Notes: a model not told the origin generated them from the sequence alone. Positions 48,642 to 62,516 are shown, counted from the stretch's first letter. The stretch: 64,000 bases of DNA from VRUE01 sp963702575 (GCA_963702575.1 CAVPCU010000001.1:124001-188000), one strand, 5' to 3'. A program made the numbers and translations.

Positions 48642-49193
48642 GTGGAGCGAGATGGGGAGTCGACTTCGCGGCGCTTGCCGCCCGGCTCCCACGGCATTCC
48701 CGCCGAGGTGGTGGCGCGCAACCAGCGCGAACGGCTGGTCGCGGCGATGGCGGAGGTCTGCGCGGAGTCCGGCTACGCCGGCGCCTCGGCGACGGCGGTG
48801 GCGAGGGCGGCCGGCGTCTCCACCGTCACCTTCTACGAGCAGTTCGCCGACAAGCGCGAGTGCCTGCTTGCCGCCCACCGCCAGCTCCTCGGGCGGCTGC
48901 TCGCCGAGGTCGACCGGGCTCGCGAGGAGGCCGGGCCGGGGGAGAAGGGGCGGGCCGCGCTCGGGGCGATGCTCGCGCTGCTCGCCGCCGACCCGCCCTC
49001 GGCGCGGCTGCTGACGGTCGAGATCCTCGCCGCGGGCCCAGAGGGCGCCAAGCGCCACGACGCCGCGGTCGAGGCCTTCGCCGAGCGCCTCGAGGTCGAG
49101 TGGGTCCCGGCCGCCGGGATCTTGGCGCTGGTCGGCAAACGGGTGATGGCCGGCGAAGCCGACCGCCTGCCCGAGCTCGCCGGGGAGACTTGA
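48642..49193 (+). CDS. TetR/AcrR-family transcriptional regulator
   Basis: The protein is 183 residues from GTG 48642. The HTH is at about residues 20-70 (AAMAEVCAESGYAGASATAVARAAGVSTVTFYEQFADKRECL as contiguous helices). A shorter than usual ligand domain follows. TATCCT lies six bases before the GTG, suggesting a leaderless mRNA. It converges with fumC (six bases between stops). No adjacent divergent target is seen. It resembles the TetR at 10236-10925 over the first ~60 residues. Confidence 0.82.
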   Translation: MERDGESTSRRLPPGSHGIPAEVVARNQRERLVAAMAEVCAESGYAGASATAVARAAGVSTVTFYEQFADKRECLLAAHRQLLGRLLAEVDRAREEAGPGEKGRAALGAMLALLAADPPSARLLTVEILAAGPEGAKRHDAAVEAFAERLEVEWVPAAGILALVGKRVMAGEADRLPELAGET

Positions 49194-49199
49194 CTCGCC

Positions 49200-50528
<1,329 letters not shown>

Positions 50529-50551
50529 CGAGTTGTGGTCCTGCAGCGTAT

Positions 50552-51031
50552 TCAGCCGCGCGCCGCGCCGGCGTCGTAGCCGCGCCGGTAGGCGGCTCGG
50601 AAGGCCGGCGGGAGCGGCTGGCCGCCGGGGCTGTAGCGGGCGGCGGCGGTGAGGCGGCGGATCAGGTCGGCGTGGATGCCCTCGGTTTCCCCGGCGCCGC
50701 GCGCGGCCGCGCCGAGCAGGTAGCCGAGCTCGACGTTGGCGGCGCCGCCCGGATGGGCACGCGCGGCAGCGTCCAGCCTGGTTGCCGCGGTCACCATCGC
50801 CGTTCCGACCGTCGCCAGGTCGCCGGCGCTCTGGTTCTGGGCGAGGCAGTCCGAGATCCGCGTCTCCCCGTCGAGCCTCACTTCCCCGGGCGAATGCCGG
50901 AGGGCGTGGAGGTAGGCGCGAGCCCCTTCCAGGCAGGCGACCGGCGTGTGGTCGCCTTGCCCGCCGCAGCCACTCCCGAGCAGCGCAAGCGCAAGCGAAG
51001 CGATCAGGACCGGGCGGCGCACCCGCCGCAT
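50552..51031 (-). CDS. Putative lipoprotein
   Basis: The protein is 159 residues from ATG 51031. Basic N-terminus, hydrophobic LIASLALALLGSGCGGQG with a lipobox Cys. The mature part is helical and Ala-rich, with two further cysteines (VACLEGARAYL, SDCLAQNQS) likely forming a disulfide. No known domain recognised. It sits between the M15-like gene (16 bp upstream) and fumC (23 bp downstream). The longer frame from 51133 adds an Arg/Pro-rich stretch overlapping that gene and is unlikely. Confidence 0.7.
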   Translation of the reverse strand: MRRVRRPVLIASLALALLGSGCGGQGDHTPVACLEGARAYLHALRHSPGEVRLDGETRISDCLAQNQSAGDLATVGTAMVTAATRLDAAARAHPGGAANVELGYLLGAAARGAGETEGIHADLIRRLTAAARYSPGGQPLPPAFRAAYRRGYDAGAARG

Positions 51032-51047
51032 CCTATGGAGGCGTCGC

Positions 51048-51713
51048 TCAGTCGCCGGGGCCGACGCCGCCGGCCTGGACGGTCGAGATGCCGCCCACGG
51101 GGCCCGGCGGAGTCGTGGCTTCCGGCTTGGCACCGCCTCGGGGCCCTTCCGGCGCCGCCGGCTTCGCCGCTTCGCCGGACGGGCCCGCCGGGAAGACCTC
51201 GACCCATTCGGCGAGCTGGAACATCGGCGCGGCGGCGTGTTCCCAGGAGAGGTGGAGGTGGTTGCCGCAGCCGTGGCCGGCGTCGCCTTCGTAGCCGACC
51301 CAGCGGAAGGGAGGCCGCGGCTGGTTCTGCACCGGCTCGGCCCAGTGGGCGAGGCGGGTGATCGGCGCCCAGCTCGCGTCGCAGGTGGTGCCGCCGCCGA
51401 TCGGCACGATGTCGACCGCGAGCCCGTTGTAGTGGTCGGAGTTGCGCACGTGGCATTCGTCGCAGCCGACGTGTTCGCCGTCGGGCAGCGGCCCGGAGTA
51501 GCCGTCGGTGATGAAGATCGGGTAGCGGGCGGCGATCCAGCGCAGGTCGGGGACGATGCGGCTGTCGACCATGTCGCCGGCTTCGTGGGGCACCGAAGCC
51601 GGGATCGGCACGATCCGTCCGGTCGCTTCGACGACCCGGGTCGGGATCGGCGCGGCGCTCGCGCTGGCGGGCAGAAGCGCGGCGATGGCGAGGAGCGGAA
51701 GCAGGCGTCGCAT
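51048..51713 (-). CDS. Secreted M15-like (D-Ala-D-Ala carboxypeptidase-type) protein
   Basis: The protein is 221 residues. The signal peptide (LLPLLAIAALLPASASA) starts from ATG 51713. The core has SDHYNGLAVDIVP, which fits the H-x(6)-D zinc motif of M15 peptidases, and NHLHLSW for the third metal ligand. Two cysteines (GCDECHV) just before and one (HGCGNH) near the site may make disulfides. The catalytic acid region is not obvious. A Pro/Glu/Ala-rich tail extends past the domain. Such proteins trim peptidoglycan peptides; here the wall-binding role is inference. Confidence 0.65.
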   Translation of the reverse strand: MRRLLPLLAIAALLPASASAAPIPTRVVEATGRIVPIPASVPHEAGDMVDSRIVPDLRWIAARYPIFITDGYSGPLPDGEHVGCDECHVRNSDHYNGLAVDIVPIGGGTTCDASWAPITRLAHWAEPVQNQPRPPFRWVGYEGDAGHGCGNHLHLSWEHAAAPMFQLAEWVEVFPAGPSGEAAKPAAPEGPRGGAKPEATTPPGPVGGISTVQAGGVGPGD

Positions 51714-51777
51714 CACTGTCGCTATCGCCAGCGCCGCCGGACGGCTTGAGCGGCGCAAAGATAGTGTTGCGTTCCCC

Positions 51778-53376
51778 ATGCCCACCGTCCGCGACGCCAG
51801 CTTCGACCTCTTCCGCGCCCAGGGCATGACCACGATCTTCGGCAACCCCGGCTCGACCGAGCTGCCGATGCTTGCCGAGTTCCCCGGCGACTTCCGCTTC
51901 GTCCTCGGCCTGCAGGAGGCCGTGGTGGTCGGGATGGCCGATGGCTTCGCCCAGGCCTCGCGCCGGACCGCGATCGCCAACCTCCATACCGCGCCCGGGG
52001 TCGGCAACGCGATGGGGGCGATCTTCAACGCCCAGGCCAACCACACGCCGCTGCTCGTCACCGCCGGCCAGCAGGCGCGCGCGCAGATGACCCTGCAGGC
52101 GAACCTCACCAACCGCGACGCGATCCGCCTCCCCCATCCCTTCGTCAAGTGGGCCTACGAGCCGCCGCGCGCACAGGACGTGCCGCTCGCCCTCGCCCAC
52201 GGCGCCCACCTCGCCTCGCTGCCGCCGCAGGGCCCCGTCTTCGTCTCGGTGCCGATGGACGACTGGGACGCCGAGGTCGACGAGGCCGACGCGCGCGAGG
52301 CGATCGCGCGCAGGGTGAGCGGCCGCGCCGTCGCCTCCCCCGACGCGGTTCGGCGGCTCGCCGACCAGCTCGACTCGGCCGCGAACCCGGTCCTCGTCGC
52401 CGGCCCCGACATCGACGCCAGCGGCGGCTGGGACGCGGCGGTGGCGCTGGCCGAGCGCCAGCGGCTGCCGGTCTGGGCGACGCCGGCTCCGGGCGGGGGC
52501 AAGCTCGGCTTTCCGGAGAACCACCCGAACTTCCGCGGCGTGCTGCCGCCGGCGATCGGCCCGGTCGCGCAGACGCTCGAGGGCCACGACCTGATCCTGG
52601 TGGCCGGCAGCTCGGTCTTCCCCTACTACCCGTACATGCCCGGGCCCCTGCTGCCCGAGGGGGCGACGCTGGTCGCGATCACGAGCGACCCCGACGAGGC
52701 TGCGCGGGCGCCGATGGGCGACGCGATCGTCGCCGACGTCGGGCTGACCCTGGAGGCGCTTCGCGAGGCGGTGCCCGAGTCCTCGCGCCCGGCTCCGGAG
52801 CCCAACCCCGGGCCGACCGAGATCCCCGCCACCGAGCCGCTCAACTCCTCCACCGTGCACTCGGCCTTGGCCGAGGTCCTCCCCGAGGACGCGATAATCG
52901 TGCTCGAGTCCCCGGCCAGCACGCTGGCGCTGCGCAACCAGCTGCGCCTCTCGCGCCCGGGCAGCTACTTCTTCAGCGCCGGCGGCGGCCTCGGCTTCGG
53001 CCTCGCCGCCTCGGTCGGCGTCCAGCTCGCCCAGCCCGACCGTCCGGTCGTCTGCGTGATCGGCGAGGGCTCGGTCCAGTACGCGGTCACCGCCTTCTGG
53101 ACCGCCGCCGCCTACGAGGTCCCGGTCACCTTCCTCGTCATGCGCAACGAGGAGTACGCGATCCTCAAGTGGTTCGCCGAAGTCGAGTCGGTGACGGGCG
53201 CGCCCGGCCTCGACCTGCCGAAGCTCGACGTCGCGGCGGTCGCCGCCGGCTACGGGGTCGAGTCCAGGGTGGCGAAGGGCCGCGACGAGGTGCGCGACGC
53301 GCTCGCCAAGGCGCTCGCCTCCTCCAAGCCCGAGCTGGTCGAAGTCCCGGTCGCCCCGGGCATGTCGCTGTTCTGA
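51778..53376 (+). CDS. ThDP-dependent benzoylformate-decarboxylase-like enzyme
   Basis: The protein is 532 residues. Family members decarboxylate 2-oxoacids such as benzoylformate. Seen: FGNPGSTELP (with the family's active-site Ser), LGLQEAVVVGMADGFAQ (ThDP-activating Glu), NLHTAPGVGNAMGA (active-site His), GEGSVQYAVTAFWTAAAYE with MRNEEYAILKWF for the metal/diphosphate site. Two odd points: the GDG of the metal motif is GEG, and the segment GSSVFPYYPYMPG has Tyr where benzoylformate decarboxylase carries its second His. The true substrate may differ. The next gene starts 27 bp on, an FAD/Fe-S dehydrogenase that could supply the 2-oxoacid. Confidence 0.8.
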   Translation: MPTVRDASFDLFRAQGMTTIFGNPGSTELPMLAEFPGDFRFVLGLQEAVVVGMADGFAQASRRTAIANLHTAPGVGNAMGAIFNAQANHTPLLVTAGQQARAQMTLQANLTNRDAIRLPHPFVKWAYEPPRAQDVPLALAHGAHLASLPPQGPVFVSVPMDDWDAEVDEADAREAIARRVSGRAVASPDAVRRLADQLDSAANPVLVAGPDIDASGGWDAAVALAERQRLPVWATPAPGGGKLGFPENHPNFRGVLPPAIGPVAQTLEGHDLILVAGSSVFPYYPYMPGPLLPEGATLVAITSDPDEAARAPMGDAIVADVGLTLEALREAVPESSRPAPEPNPGPTEIPATEPLNSSTVHSALAEVLPEDAIIVLESPASTLALRNQLRLSRPGSYFFSAGGGLGFGLAASVGVQLAQPDRPVVCVIGEGSVQYAVTAFWTAAAYEVPVTFLVMRNEEYAILKWFAEVESVTGAPGLDLPKLDVAAVAAGYGVESRVAKGRDEVRDALAKALASSKPELVEVPVAPGMSLF

Positions 53377-53403
53377 GGGCGCGGGTCTAACGTTGACGTT
53401 CCG

Positions 53404-56193
53404 ATGACCGTCGCTTCTCCCGACCGCGCCCCTGAGTCGCTGGCGACGGGCACGCCGCAGCCGCTGCGCGGCGAGCTGGAGGCGCTGCTCGGCGCCGACC
53501 GCGTGCTCGCCCGCGCCAGCGACATCGTCCGCTACGCCTCCGACGCCAGCCCCTACCGCCTGCTGCCGCGGGCGGTGGTGATGGCCCGCGATGCCGGCGA
53601 CGTGGCGAAGACGCTCGCCTACGGCCGCGCCAACGGCGTGCCGGTCGTCTTCCGCGCCGGCGGCACCAGCCTCAACGGCCAGGGCCAGGGCGACGGCATC
53701 CTGGTCGACGTGCGCCGCCACTTCGGCGGCGTCGCGGTCGAGGACGGCGGCGCCCGCGCCCGGGTCAAGCCCGGCACCGTCCTCGGCCACGCCAACCGCG
53801 TCCTCGCCCCGCACGGTCGCAAGCTCGGCCCCGACCCCGCCAGCACCGACATCGCCACGGTCGGCGGCGTGATCGCCAACAACTCGGGCGGGATGCGCTG
53901 CGGCGTCGTTCGCGACTCCTACTCGACCGTGCGCTCGCTGACCTTCGTCCTGCCCTCGGGGACGACGATCGACACCGCCGCTCCCGACGCCGCCGAGCGC
54001 TTCGCCGCCGAGGAGCCCGAGCTGGCCGCCGGCCTCGCCGCGATTCGCGAGGAGATCCGCGCCGACGCCGAGCTGAGCGAGCGCATCCGGCGCAAGTTCG
54101 CGATCAAGAACACCACCGGCTACCGCCTCTGCGCCTTCCTCGACGCCGAGGAGCCGCTGGAGATCTTCCGCCGCCTGCTGGTCGGCTCGGAGGGGACGCT
54201 GGGCTTCGTCGCCGAGGCCGTCTTCGACACCGTGCCGGTGCCGGCGCGCACGACCACCGCCTGGGCCCACTTCCCCGGGGTCGAGGAGGCGATCGCGCCG
54301 GTGCGCGACCTGGTCGCCTGCGGCGCCAGCGCAGTCGAGCTGATGGTCGCGCCGGCGCTGATCACCGCCGCCTGGAACATGCCCGGCGCGCCCGAGGAGT
54401 GGAAGGAGCTGCCGCCGGAGTCCGCGGTCCTGCTGGTCGAGTTCGGCGCGGCGAGCGACGAGGAGCTGGACGCTTGCATCGGCCGCGCGAGCGAGATCCT
54501 CTCCGCCCAGGAGACGATCCGGCCGATCGCCTTCACCCGCGAGGCCGAGGAGATCGAGCTCGCCTGGCGGGTGCGCGAGGGCCTGCATGGGCTGGTCGGG
54601 CGGCTGCGGCTGCCCGGCACGGCGCTGATCGTCGAGGACGTCTGCGTGCCGCCCGAGCGGATCGCCGAGGGCGCTCGCGACCTGCAGGCGCTGCTCGGCG
54701 AGCACGGCTTCCTGCCCGGCGTCGCCGGCCACGCCTCGGCCGGCAACCTGCACTTCATGCTGACGCCGGACTTCGGCAAGCAGGAGGACCTCGACCGCTA
54801 CGAGGCCTTCATGTCGAAGCTGGTCGAGCTGATCGTCGACCGCTACGACGGCTCGCTCAAGGCCGAGCACGGCACTGGGATCAACATGGCCCCTTATGTG
54901 GAGCGCGAGTGGGGGGAGAAGGCGACCGAGCTGATGTGGCGGGTCAAGCGGCTCGCCGACCCCGACGGCGTCCTCGCCCCGGGCGTGGTCCTCAACCGTG
55001 ACCCCGGCGTCCACCTGCGCAACCTGAAAACGACGCCGGAGGTCGAGGACTCGGTCACCGCCTGCGTCGAGTGCGGCTTCTGCGAGCCGGCCTGCCCGAG
55101 CCGCGACCTGACGACGACGCCGCGCCAGCGGATCGTCCTGCGGCGCGAGATCGCCCGCCAGCCGCAGGGCTCGCCGCTGCGGCGGGCGCTGGTCGAGGAG
55201 TTCGCTTACGACGGGCTGGAGACCTGCGCCGCCGACGGCTCCTGCCGCCTCGCCTGCCCGCTCGGGATCGACACCGGGGCGCTGGTCAAGCAGCTGCGCC
55301 GCGAGGAGCACGGCGAGCGCGCCGAACGCCTGGCGCTGGGCGCGGCGAAGCGCTGGAGCACGGTCGAGAAGGCCTCGCGCGCCGGCCTCCGGCTCGGCGG
55401 CCCGATCGCCCGGAAGACGAAGCGCGGCAAGTCCCTGCCGGGCCCGGCGCCCACCTCGATGCCGGTGACCCGGCGCGAGGGCGCCGCGGCCGTCTACGTC
55501 CCCTCCTGCACCAACCGCATCTTCGGCGGCGGTCCCGCTGCACCGCTGGTCGAGGTCTCGGCACGTGCCGGGCTGCCGGTCTGGGTGCCGGACGATCTGG
55601 CGGGGTCGTGCTGCGGGCTGCCATGGAGCTCGAAGGGGTACGGCGCCGCGCACAGGCACAAGGCGAACGAGACGGTCGAGCGGCTCTGGCGGTGGAGCGG
55701 GGAAGCGGAATTGCCGGTGGTGATCGACGCCGCCTCCTGCAGCCAGGCGGCGCTCGAGCCGGGCGAGGGCGTGCTGAGCGAGGAGAACGCGGAGCGGCTC
55801 GCCGCCCTGCAGATCCTCGACTCGGTCGCCTGGGCGCACGACCGGCTGCTGCCGCGGCTCGAGGTCGGTCGCAAGGTCGGCTCGGCGACGGTCCACCCGG
55901 CCTGCGCCACCCGCCACCTCGGCCTCGTCCCGCGCCTGCGGCGGCTCGCCGCCGCCCTCGCCGAGGAGGTCTACGTCGCCCCCTCGGCGACCTGCTGCGG
56001 CTTCGCCGGCGACCGCGGCATCTCCCACCCGGAGCTGACCGCGGCGGCGACCCGTCCCCAGGCCGAGGAGCTGGCCGGCCGCAGCTTCGACGCCCACCTC
56101 TGCAGCAACCGCACCTGCGAGATCGGGCTCACCCGCGCCACCGGCGAGCCGTATGAGTCCTTCGTCTTCCTACTGGAGCGGCTGACTCGCTGA
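53404..56193 (+). CDS. FAD-linked 2-hydroxyacid dehydrogenase fused to Fe-S/CCG module
   Basis: The protein is 929 residues. The FAD-binding domain (about 20-260) has VFRAGGTSLNGQGQGDGI, GPDPASTDIATVGGVIANNSGGM and a VGSEGTLGFVAEA. The FAD-linked oxidase C-terminal domain follows (HASAGNLHFMLTPDF, KAEHGTGINMAP, FNRDPGVH-like LNRDPGVH). Then come two Fe-S motifs (CVECGFCEPACPS; CAADGSCRLACPLG) and CCG-type repeats (SCCGLPW; TCCGFAGDRG). The architecture matches membrane-associated D-lactate dehydrogenases of the Dld-II/YdiJ type that donate electrons to the quinone pool. No frameshift. The pairing with the decarboxylase suggests a pathway hydroxyacid to 2-oxoacid to aldehyde. Confidence 0.88.
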   Translation: MTVASPDRAPESLATGTPQPLRGELEALLGADRVLARASDIVRYASDASPYRLLPRAVVMARDAGDVAKTLAYGRANGVPVVFRAGGTSLNGQGQGDGILVDVRRHFGGVAVEDGGARARVKPGTVLGHANRVLAPHGRKLGPDPASTDIATVGGVIANNSGGMRCGVVRDSYSTVRSLTFVLPSGTTIDTAAPDAAERFAAEEPELAAGLAAIREEIRADAELSERIRRKFAIKNTTGYRLCAFLDAEEPLEIFRRLLVGSEGTLGFVAEAVFDTVPVPARTTTAWAHFPGVEEAIAPVRDLVACGASAVELMVAPALITAAWNMPGAPEEWKELPPESAVLLVEFGAASDEELDACIGRASEILSAQETIRPIAFTREAEEIELAWRVREGLHGLVGRLRLPGTALIVEDVCVPPERIAEGARDLQALLGEHGFLPGVAGHASAGNLHFMLTPDFGKQEDLDRYEAFMSKLVELIVDRYDGSLKAEHGTGINMAPYVEREWGEKATELMWRVKRLADPDGVLAPGVVLNRDPGVHLRNLKTTPEVEDSVTACVECGFCEPACPSRDLTTTPRQRIVLRREIARQPQGSPLRRALVEEFAYDGLETCAADGSCRLACPLGIDTGALVKQLRREEHGERAERLALGAAKRWSTVEKASRAGLRLGGPIARKTKRGKSLPGPAPTSMPVTRREGAAAVYVPSCTNRIFGGGPAAPLVEVSARAGLPVWVPDDLAGSCCGLPWSSKGYGAAHRHKANETVERLWRWSGEAELPVVIDAASCSQAALEPGEGVLSEENAERLAALQILDSVAWAHDRLLPRLEVGRKVGSATVHPACATRHLGLVPRLRRLAAALAEEVYVAPSATCCGFAGDRGISHPELTAAATRPQAEELAGRSFDAHLCSNRTCEIGLTRATGEPYESFVFLLERLTR

Positions 56194-57048
56194 GACCGCG
56201 GCGGCGCCCTGCTCGTCGGCCTCGGCCTCGATCTCGCGGATCGTCTTGGTCATCGCCGCGTCGCGTTCGAAGCGCCGGTCGAGCAGCGGGTTGAGGATGC
56301 CGCGCAGGGCGGAGACGTAGCGCCACCACTTCGGCGCGAAGGTCCGCGGCGCCCGTTCTTCGATCCCGCGCACCACGGCGGCGCCGGCCTCGTCGGGCTG
56401 AATCCGCCTGCGCAGGAGCTCGGGAAGGTTTTCCTCCATCCGGCCGCCGTTGTTGGCGAAGGCGTCCTGCACCATCCGGGTGTCGACCCAGCCGAAGTAG
56501 GCGACGCCGGCGCTGGCGCCGAGCGGCATCAGCTCGGCCCGCAGCGAGCGGCCCAGCGACTCGACCCCCGCCTTGGCCACGGCGTAGGGGCTGTTGAGCA
56601 CGCCGTTGACGAAGGCGTAGACGGAGGAGGTGACGACGACGTGGCCTTTGCGCTCGACGATCTGCGGCAGCACCGCGCGCACGGTCCGCCAGACGCCGAG
56701 CACGTCGACCTCGAAGACCCGCTCCCATTCCTCGGCGCCGATCCCGCGCACGGTCGCCAGCTTCTCCGGGGCGATGCCGGCGTTGGCGACGGCGACGTCG
56801 AGGCCGCCGAAGCGCTCGACCGTCTCGGCGACGGCGCGCATGATCGCGGCGCCGTCGGTGACGTCGGCGCCGATCCCGATCGCCCGCTCGCCGATCCGCT
56901 CGGCCGCCTCGCGGGCCTGCTCGGGGTCGAGATCGACGACCGCGACCGAGGCGCCGCGCATCTGCATCTGGCGGGCGGTCTCGTAGCCGATCCCGCGGGC
57001 CGCGCCGGTCACCAGCGCCACCTTTCCGTTCAGGTCGTAGACGGGCAT
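56170..57048 (-). CDS. Short-chain dehydrogenase/reductase
   Basis: The protein is 292 residues. Classical SDR features: TGAARGIG cofactor motif (residues 14-21), VDLD after beta-2 (NAD preference), NAG at about 91, catalytic Ser in VVTSSVYAF and Tyr-x3-Lys in YAVAK. The C-terminus is extended by helices and an acidic tail overlapping the convergent FAD gene by 24 bases. Substrate unknown; in this neighbourhood an aldehyde or hydroxyacid is possible. It starts 38 bp from ileS on the other strand. Confidence 0.9.
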   Translation of the reverse strand: MPVYDLNGKVALVTGAARGIGYETARQMQMRGASVAVVDLDPEQAREAAERIGERAIGIGADVTDGAAIMRAVAETVERFGGLDVAVANAGIAPEKLATVRGIGAEEWERVFEVDVLGVWRTVRAVLPQIVERKGHVVVTSSVYAFVNGVLNSPYAVAKAGVESLGRSLRAELMPLGASAGVAYFGWVDTRMVQDAFANNGGRMEENLPELLRRRIQPDEAGAAVVRGIEERAPRTFAPKWWRYVSALRGILNPLLDRRFERDAAMTKTIREIEAEADEQGAAAVSASQPLQ

Positions 57049-57071
57049 GCGGCGCGCACCCTACCCGCTCC

Positions 57072-57077
57072 TAGAAT
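57072..57077 (+). promoter_or_regulatory. Candidate -10 box of ileS (leaderless)
   Basis: TAGAAT ends nine bases before the ileS ATG and no ribosome-binding site is present. The same TAGAAT-to-ATG spacing is seen at 47008-47023. Confidence 0.5.
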
Positions 57078-57086
57078 CACCTGCCC

Positions 57087-60299
<3,213 letters not shown>

Positions 60300-60452
60300 C
60301 GGACCGCTTGAAGCCGTGAGCGGATCGGCTCTGCGAGTTCCTCGGAAGTCATGCCAACCCTCCCGCGGGCGTGCATGCCGGGCAGCTCCCCGCATGCGAC
60401 TAAAACGCATTCCCCTGCTTCTCGCGCGAAGCAGCAGTCTTTCTACGCCGAC

Positions 60453-60878
60453 CTAGGACACGTAGGCCTTGCGCACCATGGCGGCCGTCCATTGGTACGT
60501 GCCGTGTGCGGGGGGAACACCCTTGCGGTTCAGGAACTCGGCGATTTCGGCGAGGGACTTTCCCTTCGCGAGCTGCGTCCGGACTTGCGCCCGCCAGCCC
60601 CAGTCCCGCTTGTTGCACCAAGAGTGGGAGAGTCGAACGTTCTCGGCGACGAACCTACCGCCATCCGATTTGAGCGTCGGGTAGTGGTCGCGCGAGGGCG
60701 TCCACTTGTTGCCCGGGGTCCCGACCGGATCGAAAACGCCGCGCCCCTTGTGGTGGTAGCACTGCGGCATCTCGCACCTCAAGGCGAGGAGCTGGCCGCA
60801 CTCGGCCATCCGCACGAGGACATTTGCATTTTTCACGCCGAGCTCGCGGAGTTGGTCCGCGACCGATTTATCTGCCAT
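60453..60878 (-). CDS. HNH-type protein with recombinase-like C-terminal helices
   Basis: The protein is 141 residues from ATG 60878 (MADKSVADQLRELGV). A zinc/HNH-like core reads RCEMPQCYHHKG, then PSRDHYPTLKSDGG and ENVRLSHSWCNKRDWGW: two Cys pairs with an R-D-H and N-x-x-L-x-H-x-x-C-N, the pattern of HNH endonucleases. The last ~40 residues (KGKSLAEIAEFLNRKGVPP...YQWTAAMVRKAYV) look like the small helical segment found at the end of serine recombinases. It lies 76 bp downstream of abiEii, same strand, and could be part of the same defence unit. Confidence 0.65.
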   Translation of the reverse strand: MADKSVADQLRELGVKNANVLVRMAECGQLLALRCEMPQCYHHKGRGVFDPVGTPGNKWTPSRDHYPTLKSDGGRFVAENVRLSHSWCNKRDWGWRAQVRTQLAKGKSLAEIAEFLNRKGVPPAHGTYQWTAAMVRKAYVS

Positions 60879-60954
60879 GCGGCGATCCTGACACAACTGC
60901 TCTCGCGTGGATGCGAGAGCCTGCTGAGCGGTCGTCGGTCATGCGGAAAGCGGC

Positions 60955-61728
60955 TCAGTTCACGAGAGCAAAGCGCAGCTCGCGGCGAACAGCACGTAGC
61001 ACGCCGTCAAAGTGAGGCGGCGAGGTGACGTACTCGGCGAGCTCCTTGTCCCAGCGCTCCTGCCACCGTGGCTCGCGGTCGGCGAAGTAATCGCCGAAGC
61101 GGTCGGCATCGCGGCCGCGATGCCGCGCCTTGCGCTCGAATAACGGCCAGATCGCTTCGGCATCGACACCGCCCGCCCCCAGCAGCTCGTGCAGGTCATA
61201 GAGGTCACGGCACTGGAGGCGCTGCATGATGCAGCGCAACTTCTCGGCCGCAATCTCCTCAAGCGCGTAGACGCGGCACCGACAATCCTCTTGGTCTTCG
61301 TAACGACGCGTGATCGGCAGGGTTGCCGTGTTCTCGACAAGCTCGTCGGCCGCGAGGTCGAGCTTCAGCAATCGCGGCTTCGCACCGAGGGGACCGACGT
61401 ATTCGATGCGCGGCGGGGCACTTCCAGTCAGCCCAAGGAGCGGAAAGCCGAGGCGCTCCCTACAGTCGGCGAGCGCGTCGACGACGAGGTGAAGCGCACT
61501 CTCGATGTCCAAACCGCCGATCAGGCTGAAGTCGAGGTCGGCCGAGTAGCGATATTCCTCGAAGTGGCACAGCCTGAGCGCAGTCCCGCCCTTGAAGACA
61601 ATCCGTGCCTGTCGATCGTGTTCGGAAATTGCCGCCAGGACATGTGCGAGGACGTAGTCCCGCTCCACCGCTGGAGCCGATAGCCCGTCCTCGTCAGCCC
61701 TGCGCTTGATCAGGTTCTGGTGGATCAC
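60955..61728 (-). CDS. abiEii: AbiEii-type nucleotidyltransferase toxin
   Basis: The protein is 257 residues from GTG 61728. Nucleotidyltransferase motifs: KGGTAL (46-51) and Asp64/Asp66 (YSADLDFSL), then a third acidic/basic site in RLLKLDLAADELV and the conserved EEIAAEKLRCIMQR-RDLYDLHELL region. In characterised AbiE systems the toxin transfers nucleotides and causes growth arrest during phage infection. The start overlaps the abiEi stop (GTGA). The frame is intact. Confidence 0.85.
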   Translation of the reverse strand: MIHQNLIKRRADEDGLSAPAVERDYVLAHVLAAISEHDRQARIVFKGGTALRLCHFEEYRYSADLDFSLIGGLDIESALHLVVDALADCRERLGFPLLGLTGSAPPRIEYVGPLGAKPRLLKLDLAADELVENTATLPITRRYEDQEDCRCRVYALEEIAAEKLRCIMQRLQCRDLYDLHELLGAGGVDAEAIWPLFERKARHRGRDADRFGDYFADREPRWQERWDKELAEYVTSPPHFDGVLRAVRRELRFALVN

Positions 61729-62516
61729 TGCGCGAGCTCCTGCGCCACCGCCCGAGGGTCGGCGGGCCAGCGCATGCGCCACATGCTGTCGCGAAAGACG
61801 CCGCTCGGCTCCCGAAGACCGGGGTCCAGGTCGAGGTCCCAGCGAGGGGGCGCCAGGGGCTCGAGCTCCCCGGCCAGTCCCGCAAGCTCCAGGCGATCGG
61901 CAAGCGACCCGATTCGCCGAAGAGCCGGGGCGGCGTCAAGCTGTTCGGCCAGATCGAGCAGGCGAGTCGCGTCGGGGCTTGACCCGGTCAGCGCCTCGGC
62001 AAGGGGGAAGTACCCGCCGACGAGGTCCGGGCGGGCGGCGGCGTCGAGCAGCGTTCGCTCCAGGTTGGAGACGACGGCGCCGTAGCCGGCGGGCTCGATG
62101 CCGAGCCCAACGGTCTCGGCGCGCTCGAATACAACCTCCAGAGGCCGCCCGCTGATTACCGCACTGGCAAAGCGATGCGGAGAGGCGATCTGGACAGTAC
62201 GCACAGGGCGGATCAGAAGGCCGTGGAAGTCCAGCGCGGAGTGGTAGGCGATTCTGTGAGCTCGCTCACCAACCAGCGCGGCAACCGCGAGAGCTACGTC
62301 CTCCGACGATGCTCGCGTGCCCAAGAGGCCGATCTGGCGGATCGCGTAGCGGCCACGAGCCACCCGGTCAACCAGTCCCGCACGGCGCCATCGTGCGAGC
62401 AGGTTGGACGCCGCGCTCGGAGAGATCCCCAGTTCCTCACGCAACTCTCGGCTCGTCAGCGTCGTCTTGCCGACGGCGAGGCGGTCGTCAAGCGGTTTCA
62501 GAGAAAGACGCGTCAT
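61725..62516 (-). CDS. abiEi: AbiEi-type winged-helix antitoxin
   Basis: The protein is 263 residues. The N-terminal winged HTH (about 20-60: TLTSRELREELGISPSAASNLLARWRRAGLVDRVARGRYA in consecutive helices) is followed by the AbiEi_4-like domain (IAYHSALDFHGLL, then VVSNLERTLLDAAARPDLVGG). AbiEi represses its own promoter and counteracts the toxin without binding it (a type IV system). It precedes abiEii with a 4-base overlap. The promoter region upstream carries repeats suitable as an operator. Confidence 0.85.
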   Translation of the reverse strand: MTRLSLKPLDDRLAVGKTTLTSRELREELGISPSAASNLLARWRRAGLVDRVARGRYAIRQIGLLGTRASSEDVALAVAALVGERAHRIAYHSALDFHGLLIRPVRTVQIASPHRFASAVISGRPLEVVFERAETVGLGIEPAGYGAVVSNLERTLLDAAARPDLVGGYFPLAEALTGSSPDATRLLDLAEQLDAAPALRRIGSLADRLELAGLAGELEPLAPPRWDLDLDPGLREPSGVFRDSMWRMRWPADPRAVAQELAQ

